A DNA stretch of 64,000 nucleotides, taken from contig CM062292.1 of the NCBI GenBank assembly GCA_031216915.1, positions 201,211,262-201,275,261 of the forward strand, read 5' to 3'. Positions within the stretch are counted from its first letter, which is position 1. Each line of letters begins with the position of its first letter. Source of the stretch: Pictodentalium vernedei (taxonomy: Eukaryota; Mollusca; Scaphopoda; Dentaliida; Dentaliidae). The notes under the pieces were generated by a model. The model made no database searches and had not been told where the DNA came from. It saw only the letters and a list, made by a program, of their open reading frames with translations. Both the position numbers and the translations under genes were made by a program. Positions 11,196-20,838 of this stretch are shown one piece after another.

Positions 11196-12896
11196 GATCC
11201 TGAAAGAATAGCCTAATGGCTGGGGTTGATAACAGCCTGAGCAGAAGAAAGAGGTCCTAACGAAAAAAGGTTCTCAGATTGCTCCTGCAACTGACGCAGG
11301 TAGAAGGTGGAAAAAGTAGATGCATTTCTCCAGTAGGCTGCTTGCATAATGTCCGATAACTTGGCGGAGTTAGCATAAGCTCAGGAGGCAGACAATCTGC
11401 GCACCTCGTGGGCAGAAATGCAATTGGTAATGCATCTCACTCGCCAAATGAGAGTATGACGCTCGAATAGCAAGACAAATCCACCTGGAAGTGGATTGAG
11501 AAGAGATCTTCTGTCAACCAGGGATAAAAGACAGAAAGAATCACTTCCTGCCTTTCCTAATAATCTGTGTCCGGTTGAGGTAAATGCGAATAGCACGAAC
11601 CGGACAGAGCAAAAGTCAATTACCATGAACTGAAGAAAGATCCCTGATACAGATAGGAGGCGGAATAGTTTCTGGTATTCGATTCTTGGCCAGAAAGGAG
11701 CAATCAGTGGTAAAAGAAACACTATTAATGGAGCTCCGGACAAAGAACGGATGAACTGTGAGGGTGTGAAGCTCACTAACTCTCCTGGCTGAGGCAAAAG
11801 CCATCAGAAAGGCCATCTTGTATGTGAGAAAATGCATATCCACCTGGGATAATGCTTCGAAACATCCCCCCCCCCCCCCACCACCCCCCAGCAAAGCAGC
11901 ACCCAAGAAAGATTCCATCTTGGGGTCAGCTGCAAAATCCTATTCCTTAAGAATAGGTGCCGAAGAAGCTTACAAAGGTACTGATTAGTGCCGACTCGAT
12001 GTTTTCCCACATACGAAGAGGTCTCTGAAAGCATAGACCTGTACCCCTTGATGGCAACAGGTTGGAGACCCCGAGTATCTAACAGAGATACCAGAAACTC
12101 CACAATCTGTGTAATCGAAGGGTTGGTAGAATCATCAGAGTGATCAGCACACCATCGACAGAAGACCTTCCACTTAGCCGCATAGGCTAAACCAGTGGAG
12201 TGCCGCCTTAAGAGAAGAAATGCACTCCAGTGCTCGTCTCGAAAAACCTCTATGGAGACAGGACCGGACAAAAGAGATGCATGAAGGCACAATGATGTCA
12301 GGTCAATGTGAAACTTCCCCAGGTGACCTTGACAGAGAAGGTCACAACATAGAGGGAGACGTATCAGAACTGCTGCCAACAGAGGTCGGTGCTAATTGAT
12401 CCACACCCTCTGAGGCAACAGGGGAGCGATTAGAATGATTCGACAACTGCAGGTTCGTATCTTGGCTAGAACCTGAGGCAGAATTGAAACCAGCAGGTAG
12501 GCATAGCCAACTAGTCCGTTCCAATTGAGTGACATAGCATCCACGGCGAAACCCTGAGGATCTGGACACGGGGACATGAAAATGTTCACCTGATAGTTCC
12601 AATGGGTCGCAAACAGGTGGGACAACCACAGAGATTGCAAAGCGACTGAAACACTGCTTTCTGAAGCATCCACTCGGTGGAAATTACCCTTCCACATTGG
12701 GACAGGTAGTCAGCTAGGACGTTCAGACGACTGGGACTGGGACTGGGACTGATGAACCACCACACCGGAGTTGACGCCCTCAGCAAGAAGTAGAAGATCC
12801 CAAGGCAATTCATACATGGGAACTGAGTGCGTGCCACCCTGGTTCTGAATGTAAGCTACCACTGTCGAATTGTTGGACAACAGAAGGACCTGACGA
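11196..12896 (-). repeat. Minus arm of the DIRS inverted duplication
   Basis: Reverse complement of 8511-10209, in the native context of DIRS-1 because RT and the rest of RNase H continue upstream on the same strand (12897-14000). This is therefore the source arm and the plus arm is the derived copy. Confidence 0.9.
11290..12379 (-). pseudogene. DIRS-1 tyrosine recombinase, broken
   Basis: Same protein as the plus copy: N-terminal domain (FRDEHWSAFLLLRRHSTG, KWKVFCRWCADHSDD), first Arg in ASARRVSELHTL near 11775-11800, SAHEVRRL near 11385-11420, catalytic Tyr codon at 11300-11302. It shares the frame change near 11620 and the TGA at 11381-11383. A C14 run (11866-11879 in plus sense) shifts the frame between the N-terminal and catalytic halves, where the plus copy has 12. 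Not functional. Confidence 0.85.
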
Positions 12897-13121
12897 TTCG
12901 AAAGGTGGGGAATCCACTGCCGGAAACTCTGAAGAAGAGCAATAAGCTCCTTCTGGTTGATGTGAAGAGCTAGCTGTCTGATCCTGGTCCCAAACACCAT
13001 GAAGGGAAAGACCTAGAGGATCCAACGTTGTGACCAATCCGAGATCACTGGCATCAGCCATCAGAACATGATCGGACATAGGGCAAGTCCAACAGAACTC
13101 CCTGCAAAATCCACTGAACAT
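12710..13121 (-). pseudogene. DIRS-1 RNase H domain, broken
   Basis: Downstream of RT on the same strand, as in DIRS elements. Readable pieces in order: ADASDLGL, an acidic box in HINQKELIALLQSF, LLSNNSTVVAYIQNQGG, and in another frame LNVLADYLS. The usual SDN of the third box reads SNN here, so a catalytic Asp is probably lost. The pieces lie in different frames. The domain overlaps the end of the inverted-duplication arm, which cuts through it at 12896. Confidence 0.75.
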
Positions 13122-13181
13122 CTGTCCAAGGAGGATTAAGGTGAAGACTGAGAGATGCTGGTAACTGAAGCACCAGATTAA

Positions 13182-13424
13182 CTGGTAGAGTGCTGGAAGC
13201 CCTATTTTGGGCTTTACTAAAAGTGACAGGCAATAACTGTCTGTGGCTACATTCTACCTGAGGAATCCTTTATTGTCCCTGATATGAATCAGATTTTTTA
13301 TACAATACCTTGCTCTCTGACATTTAATTGGATAGTGCCTATAAGGCACTATCCAATTAAATGTAATAGAGCAGTATATGATGAGCTTTGATTTGTTGTC
13401 AGAAAAAACTCAGCACTTTACCAG
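13182..13424. mobile_element. 243-bp MITE flanked by TTAA, inserted in DIRS-1
   Basis: 14-bp terminal inverted repeats CTGGTAGAGTGCTG (13182-13195) and CAGCACTTTACCAG (13411-13424) with one mismatch, flanked by direct TTAA at 13178-13181 and 13425-13428. TTAA duplication is the piggyBac signature. The centre holds a perfect 21-bp-arm palindrome with a 3-nt loop (13320-13340 / 13344-13364). Removing the MITE and one TTAA joins the two sides into a DIRS-like coding frame, which supports a precise insertion. No coding capacity. Confidence 0.8.
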
Positions 13425-13454
13425 TTAAGAGGATCAACATTCGGCCTCCAACGA

Positions 13455-13995
13455 CTAAGCAGAAAATGTTGGAGAGGTCTGACAAGCAGCTGACCTAAAG
13501 GAATGAGATCCGACACCGAACCACAGAGACCGAGCAGCTGGAGAATACTCACCAGCTGTCGCAGACAGGGACAGGGCCAGAGTCAGGACAAAAGATGAGA
13601 GAATCAATGCCCTCATCTGGGGAACCACCACCATATTCAGCTGAGTATGGAAGTCCATTCCCAGATGACAAAACGACTTAGGAGGGACCAGGTCTGACTT
13701 CTCCTCATTGACTCTGAACCCTAGAGACGAAAGCAGGTTTGTCGACATCAGACACCAGAAGAGCAGCATTGGAGTGCCTCTGGAGGATGTCCTCTGAAGA
13801 AGTCACCCTGGTCTGTGTGCGATGGATTGTCAGCACATGCGACATCAGTCGGGTGAAGGCCCAAGGAGCCAGGTTGAGGCCAAATGGCATGGCCTTGAAC
13901 TGGTAAATTTGTCCCAGAAAAGCAAACCGGAGATACTTTCGTGATGTCCGATGAATCGGAACGTGAAAGTAAGCATCTCGAAGGTCGATGGTCAA
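13455..13995 (-). pseudogene. DIRS-1 reverse transcriptase, truncated
   Basis: RT fragment. Motif A TIDLRDAYFHVPI and motif B MPFGLNLAPWAFTRLM are clear in 13705-13995. The frame changes near 13770 into GFRVNEEKSDLVPPKS and HLGMDF (motifs D/E region). Between motif B and GFRVN I find no YxDD box, so the catalytic centre seems deleted. The N-terminal RT and the gag-like part are absent; sequence similarity stops near 14005. Non-functional. Confidence 0.85.
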
Positions 13996-14009
13996 TTTAC
14001 CTTGCTTTA

Positions 14010-14440
14010 GTGTCTAGAAGAAACTCATCAACATTTTGATTCATGACTTTAAGCTGTGCCCAGGCAAAAAAACAAAAAATGCATCTCCTTCGGCAATAAT
14101 AAGAATAGCGGCGTCAGATATGTTTAATTATGAAAGACTTTACTCAGAGTTAGGGGAAAGATAAAATGCAACAATCGAAAGATTTGTCTCTTTAAGATTT
14201 ACGGGGTCATTTAAATTGCTGGAACCTCAAACCCACCCAATGCAGAGCATGCATTCTTTCACTTTAAAAAGCTAACCAATTTGTTCCCATACTTAAAAAG
14301 GATTCGGCCTGAATGTGCGCTGGGTTTGATATGTTGAGCGTTCTAATAAAAGGCAGCATAACTGTACTTTATGGAATTGCACAAGGTAGCAGTGTTCAAA
14401 GGAGTGAATTGCCATTAAGGAAAAGTAATATCATATAGAA
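14010..14440. other. Spacer, nothing recognised
   Basis: Single-copy-looking AT-rich DNA between DIRS-1 and HLE-4. No gene or repeat structure supported. Confidence 0.4.
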
Positions 14441-15065
14441 ACAAGAGGCCCCACGTGGCCTTAATCGCTCACCTGACAAAGTGACTCTAAGAAGTATTTT
14501 AGGTCACCTTCACCATGTCATGCCTCATCAACATTAACTGGTTGAGTGATAGATTTTGTTTGAAGTTCAACATTTGTTACCTAAAATTAGTTTTATTTAA
14601 AATCATTGGTGTGTGGCCAATCTCCAATGATTTTTAATAAAGCAAATTTATCTCTGCAGACAAACTGGTTTAGCATGAAGCACAAACAAGGAATGTGAAG
14701 AGATAGCCTTGGACATCTCTCCCCAACTGTGGATATCTTCCATGTGCTACATGTATATATTTGCATGCAAGAAAACAAAAATTTTCACAAATTTTATTTT
14801 TTTTTATCATCATTGGAACAAGCTCAAACAGCTTATTCCAATAGGGGTATGGGAAGATCAGGTATATTTTTGAGACAGAAATGTGAATATATAAATAATG
14901 GTGTTTTTTTTGTGAATGATGCTGGAGAATTTTGCGTAAAGATATGGTAAATGGTTTGTTCTAGATACAGAATGATGCAAAAGTATTTAAATTTGATTAG
15001 GCAAGTTGTTCCTATAATGCATTTAAAAATTGAAGTAACTGTTTTTTTGCTGACGAACTTTTAGA

Positions 15066-15139
15066 TGTGTGTGTCTGTGTTTGTGTGTGTGTTTGTGTGT
15101 GTGTGTTTGTGGGGGGGGGGGGGGGGGGGGGGGGGGGGG
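15066..15139 (+). repeat. TG/TTTG microsatellite ending in G29
   Basis: TG-rich tract with TTTG interruptions, directly followed by 29 consecutive G (15111-15139). Such a run should be unstable in replication and able to form G-quadruplexes. The Pro/His/Thr peptides on the minus strand come from it. Confidence 0.9.
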
Positions 15140-15878
15140 TAAGAGTGTTCTTGCAAACAAAATTCCTGAATAAATGGAAAATTTTATTTTTTGTGTGAAA
15201 GACATAGTGCGTGAATGTTGATTGGAACAAGCTTAGAGAGCTCATTTTAATGTGAAGTCATAAAGCTGTGTTTTACGTACGAAATTCTGGAATAACTAAA
15301 AAAATTGCTTTTTTGACTCAAAAAGCATGGTGTGCGACCTCTCATTGGAATGAGCTCAAAAAGCTCATTCCAATGGGGTATTTACAAGCGATAAGTACAT
15401 GTATGTTTAAGAGACAAAAATTAAAATTTGAATAGCGATTTTTGCGAAGAATGCTGACAAGTTTTGGCAGTTATGCTGGTAAAAAGGTAAGATATGCAAA
15501 GTGGTTGTTTTTTAGAGGCGACATTTAATTAAGAGGAATTAACCCTTGATTACTGAGGTAACTTCTAAAAGTACTGAAATTTCATGAAGCAATGTGAATA
15601 ACAGACAACAGTTGCCTAAAAATTTCATGAATAACTAAAATTTTTATTCCTTTGTCTCGAAAACATGGCATATGACCTTTGTTGGAATGAGCTGAATGCG
15701 TGTGTTCCAATGAGGGGTCATAAAATTTGAACGAAGATTTGTGTGAATAATGCATTAGTACTGCTAGATTTGGGTAAACGGTTCACCCTGGATACCACCC
15801 CTTCTATAGTAGATCTTTTCTGCAAATTTTGTCTAAGATTCTATCAACTTTACAAATAAATACGTTCATGAATCACAA

Positions 15879-18290
15879 TCAGATCCACCCTACAATGTTG
15901 CATACCAAATATCAAAAGATTCTGCCTGCTGGATCTGGAGAAGAAGATTTTTTAAGAAATATGCCTGAAACGCACTAAGTTAAAATTTGGGCTCCTATAC
16001 GGAGCCCAAATATAAACCCAGGGGGGCCGATTTGAACAAACTTGAATCAGATCCACCCCACAATGTTGCTTACCAAATATGAAAAGATTCTGAAGCTGGA
16101 TCTGGAGAAGAAGATTTTTTAAGAAATTTGCCTGAAATGCACTAAGTTCGAATTCGAGCTTCTATAGTGAGCCCAAATATGAAACTAGGAAGCCGATTTG
16201 AACAAACTTGAATCAGATCCACCCCACAATGTTGCATACCAAATATCAAAAGATTCTGCCTGCTGGATCTGGAGAAGAAGATTTTTTAATAAATTTGCCC
16301 GAAATGCACTAAGTGCGAATTCGGGCTTCTATATTAAGCCCAAATATGAATCCAGGGGGCCAATTTGAACAAACTTGAATCAGATCCACCCCGCAATGTT
16401 GCATACCAAATATCAAAAGATTCTGCCTGCTGGATCTGGAGAAGAAGATTTTTGAAGAAATTTGCCTGAAATGCACTAAGTGCGAATTCGGGCTTCTATA
16501 TTAAGCCCAAATATGAATCCAGGGGGCCGATTTGAACAAACTTGAATCAGATCCACCCCGCAATGTTGCATACCAAATATCAAAAGATTCTGCCTGCTGG
16601 ATCTGGAGAAGAAGATTTTTGAAGAAATTTGCCCGAAATGCACTAAGTTTGAATTCGAGCTTCTATAGTGAGCCCAAATATGAATCCAGGGGGCCGATTT
16701 GAACAAACTTGAATCAGATCCACCCCGCAATGTTGCAAACCAAATATCAAAAGATTCTGCCTGCTGGATCTGGAGAAGATGATTTTTTAAGAAATTTGCC
16801 TGAAATGCACTAAGTTCGAATTCGAGCTTCTATAGTGAGCCCAAATATGAATCTAGGAAGCCGATTTGAACAAACTTGAATCAGATCCACCCCACAATGT
16901 TGCATACCAAATATCAAAAGATTCTGCCTGCTGGATCTGGAGAAGAAGATTTTTTAATAAATTTGCTTGAAATGCACTAAGTTCAAATTTGGGCTCCTAT
17001 ACTGAGCCCAAATATAAACCCAGGGGGCCGATTTGAACAAACTTGAATCAGATCCACCCCACAATGTTGCTTACCAAATATGAAAAGATTCTGCCTGCTG
17101 GATCTGGAGAAGATTTTTTAAGAAATTTGCATGAAATGCACTAAGTTCAAATTCGAGCTTCTATAGTGAGCCCAAATATGAATCTAGGAAGCCGATTTGA
17201 ACAAACTTGAATCAGATCCACCCCACAATGTTGCATACCAAATATCAAAAGATTCTGCCTTCTGGATCTGGGGAAGAAGATTTTTTAAGAAATTTGCCTA
17301 AATGCACTAAGTTCGAAATCGGGCTCCTATACTGAGCCCAAATATGAACCCAGGGGGCCGATTTGAACAAACTTGAATCAGATCCACCCTACAATGTTGC
17401 ATACCAAATATCAAAAGATTCTGCCTGCTGGATCTGGAGAAGAAGATTTTTTAAGAAATTTGCCTGAAATGCACTAAGTTCGAAATCGGGCTCCTATACT
17501 GAGCCCAAATATTAACCCAGGGGGCCGATTTGAACAATCTTGAATCAGATCCACCCCACAATGTTGCTTACCAAATATGAAAAGATTCTGCCTGCTGGAT
17601 CTGGAGAAGAAGATTTTTTAAGAAATTTGCCTGAAATGCACTAAGTTCGAATTCAGGCTTCTATAGTAAGCCCAAATATGTATCCAGGGGGCCGATTTGA
17701 ACAAACTTGAATCAGATCTACCCCGCAACATTGCATACCAAATATCAAAAGATTCTGCCTGCTGGATCTGGAGAAGAAGATTTTTGAAGAAATTTGCCTG
17801 AAATGCACTAAATTCGAATTCGAGCTCCTATAGTGAGCCCAAATATGAATCTAGGGAGCCGATTTGAACAAACTTGAATCAGATCCACCCTACAATGTTG
17901 CATACCAAATATCAAAAGATTCTGCCTGCTGGATCTGGAGAAGAAGATTTTCAAAGAAATTTGCCTGAAATGCAGTAAGTTCAAATTTGGGCTCCTATAC
18001 TGAACCCAAATATAAACCCAGGGGGCCGATTTGAACAAACTTGAATCAGATCCACCCCACAATGTTGCATACCAAATATCAAAAGATTCTGCCTGCTGGA
18101 TCTGGAGAAGAAGATTTTTTAAGAAATTTGCCTGAAATGCACTAAGTTCGAAATCGGGCTCCTATACTGAGCCCAAATATGAACCCAGGGGGCCGATTTG
18201 AACAAACTTGAATCAGATCCACCCTACAATGTTGCATACCAAATATCAAAAGATTCTGCCTGCTGGATCTGGAGAAGAAGATTTTTTAAT
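15879..18290 (+). repeat. Tandem array, about 15 copies of a 167-bp monomer
   Basis: The anchor 'cagatccaccc' recurs about every 167 bp from 15879 to 18213. Each monomer contains 'aaaagattctgcctgctgg' and 'agcccaaatatgaa.ccagg', with a small inverted pair 'gggct.ctata.tgagccc'. Monomers differ by scattered substitutions, and variant types recur out of order, so sequence exchange within the array is likely. Confidence 0.9.
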
Positions 18291-19579
18291 GTTTTTCCCA
18301 TTGCCTACAGTGTTAAAAAGTGCTGACTCAGCACTTTTTCAAAGTCCCGAAACTGTACCCTATGATAAAACCGATGGCAATTTTTTTTTACCAATCCTTT
18401 CTGTTGGTCCTAAGGAAGCTGCACACCAAATAAAAATTCTCAGTGCCGTGCAGTTTTGGAGATATGGGCGTTTTAAATTTTTTCTATTTTTAGCTCCTGC
18501 GGTTCCCACGGGGCTGCGGGAAAATTTTTTTTTGCATAAATCAAGTACTCATGACCCAATAAGCCCTCACATAAAATTTGGTTCAAATCAGCCTCTCGGT
18601 TTGGAAAATAGAAATTTTGGGCGGGGCAAAAAATTTTGCCCCTCTCATAACAACGTCAAGTATAGCCCCACAAACTTCTCTTGAACAAATCTGAGTCTAC
18701 ACCTCAAAAGGAAGCTGCACACCAAATATCAAGTCTCTGCTACTGCTGGTTCATGAGAAGAAGATTTACAAAGATTTTGGTGCCCCTTGGGGGTGTGGCA
18801 CCACCCAGGAGGAGGGGCAACTTCATTTGAACAAATCTGAATTGGCATTAGGTAATAAACATTTAGCCAACATTTGAATAAAATTGGGCTAGTGGTTTAG
18901 GAGGAGAAGTCGATAATGTAAAGTTAACGCCGGACGGACGACGACGGACGACGGACGACGGACGCCGGACGACGGACAGAAAGTGATTAGTTAAGCTCCC
19001 CTTGAGCTTCGCTCAGGTGAGCTAATAATGCAGAATCAAACTTTCTCTCGAAAATTCCCTTGTACAGTAAAACCTGTTTTGAGAGACCACTGTCTTGAGA
19101 GACCACCTGTCTTGAGAGACCACATCTGCCAGGCACCGATTGGTTTTAATCTATAATGGACCTGCTATGGGAGACCACCTGTCTTGAGAGACCACCTGGC
19201 TTGAGAGACCACTGTGACCTGGTACCAACTTGTATTTTTATGCCATAATGGACCTGTCTTGAGAGACCGCCCCTTTGAAGACTGAAACCATGACAAAAAC
19301 TTTCTACCTGTTCTGGAATTGGAAAATCCCCTCCTCATGCCAGCATCCGTAGGATGCGCAGCTATGAGAGAGATTATTTGAGTTCTAAGCCCGAGGGCTT
19401 AGAAGGTTAAATAGCATTTATGTCCCGTGCAAACTGAGTGGTCTCGCTTTCAAAGAAGTCGAAAATTGAACTGTGGTAGGCCTATACAGTACGTGGAGAG
19501 TGTATTATCACCAAATCATCGCAGAGTGGAGATTCCACCCAAGCAATAATTGAATATTTGTTGCAAAGCATAACCAGGA

Positions 19580-19646
19580 CAAGCAAGGTTTCAGCCAATG
19601 GACCTCCGGGTTACACCCGGAGGTCCATTGGCTGAAACATTGCTTG
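19580..19646. repeat. 32-bp-arm palindrome at centre of DIRS-2 right end
   Basis: Arms 19580-19611 and 19615-19646 match 31 of 32 bases with a 3-nt loop. It is the centre of a larger imperfect palindrome: 19328-19410 also pairs with 19870-19960, and 'acagtacgtggagagtg' with 'cactctccacgtactgt' (near 19730). The whole 19.33-19.96 kb end region can therefore fold back on itself. Confidence 0.85.
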
Positions 19647-20239
19647 TGATTTTTTTTTATAAGTACAAAATTTTAAAGTTATAGCTTGGGTGATACCTCC
19701 ACTCTGCGGGTGATTTATTTACAATCCACTCTCCACGTACTGTATAAACCCAAGCCACACACTGTGAACCATCCTTTAAAGACAGACGCCAGAAAGGATG
19801 AACAGGAACAGCACACAACCACAGGGTGGGTGAACCTCCCGATGTCCAAAAACATGGGAAGGGAATGCACCCTCTAAGCCCTCGGGCTTTGAACTCAAAT
19901 AATCCCTCTCATAGCTGCGCATCCTACGGATGCTGGCATGAGGGGGGATTATTTTCCGTATAAGCCCATCGGGCTTATCGGGTTAAATAGCATGTTTAAA
20001 GCAGAAATCCTTTCAGGCGGAACCTGTAGGAAAAAGAACACAAATATAGATATGAAACTGTAATATCCATAGACATAGGTCAGTGACATCACAACAGAGT
20101 ACCCTAACAAAACTGTTCATAAGTCCCGTAGTCGTTGACTACGCATAAAAAAGAAAACACAAATGTTCGTAGACACTGCACAGACAATATGGTGGGCGAA
20201 AATCCCTCCATCAGCACCCCATCACACCTCTCATAAACC

Positions 20240-20443
20240 TGTGGCAGGTGGATGAATCAGTAGGTTTTCTGAAATAGAATTTAAAGAAAGTGTCACAACA
20301 GAGACCAGTTGGCAGTTTTTAGAATTGTATCTAAAGCAACGCCTCTAATTAATGTAGCAGAAGAAGCGGCACCCAACAAATTGGATAACCCTCTCATGAA
20401 CCTGCGGAGGGTGACAGAATCTGACGAACTGTTGGAATTAAGT
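20240..20443 (-). pseudogene. DIRS-2 tyrosine recombinase, C-terminal remnant
   Basis: Minus-strand remnant. One frame reads GAASSATLIRGVALDTILK then ANWSLL and stops; the next frame continues DTFFKFYFRKPTDSS, the catalytic-Tyr box of DIRS recombinases (Tyr codon at 20274-20276). HLE-7 sits at 20444, and the N-terminal piece of the same gene resumes at 26273. The central part with the first Arg and HxxR is not found on either side, so a deletion preceded or accompanied the insertion. Confidence 0.75.
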
Positions 20444-20838
20444 AATGAAAGTGTCAATGACACTGTAGCTCAACTTGTCAAGACAAAGACATGTACATGT
20501 ATAGTATGTGACACAGCAATGACAAACATCTAGCTAATGACCTGATAACAAAGGTACATATAAAGTATTCTAACGGTCTGTACATAAATAGTGACCGTTG
20601 CCTGTAACAAATGTATAGGTAAAGTATTGTAAAGGTGGGTGACAGTCAGATGCTAAACTACAAAAAAATCTTCCCAGAGTGGGTCTGACTGAACCCCAAA
20701 ATATTTGTTCTCATAGCACAATGATAACAAAGGCACCCCAAAACACACTCATTCCTGTCCCAAGGTGAAAACAAAGGTACCCAAGAAGTTTCTTGAAGAT
20801 CAGTTCACAAATATGAGCTGTGTAGAAGTTGTGACAAA

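Larger units (their letters stand above)
14441..19025 (+). mobile_element. HLE-4: long Helitron-like element
   Basis: Same family as HLE-2. The 5' hairpin 'aggccccacgtggcct' (14446-14461) is followed by GCTCACCTGA at 14467-14476. The 3' end carries a GACGACGG-type microsatellite (18925-18975) and a hairpin whose distal arm TCAGGTGAGC (19013-19022) is the perfect 10-bp reverse complement of the 5' motif, then CTAA. Contents: a 5' region with several palindromes of the 'gagctcattccaatgagg' type (14811, 15218, 15337, 15677), a TG/G29 tract, a 15-copy tandem array (15879-18290) and the tail shared with HLE-2. No protein is encoded; the 158-codon frame at 18208-18684 is array plus tail. Confidence 0.8.

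Noticed and set aside
15012-15245. Proline/histidine-rich frames on the minus strand
   Set aside because: Produced by the TG microsatellite and G29 run.
15879-18290. CRISPR-like direct repeats
   Set aside because: Monomers are 167 bp, contiguous, without short repeats alternating with unique spacers; the DNA is animal.
18208-18684. 158-codon plus-strand frame
   Set aside because: It runs from the 167-bp array into the shared HLE tail. The peptide follows repeat boundaries and has no motif.
20309-20533. 74-codon plus frame starting before HLE-7
   Set aside because: It lies antisense to the DIRS-2 recombinase C-terminus and runs into the HLE-7 5' hairpin.
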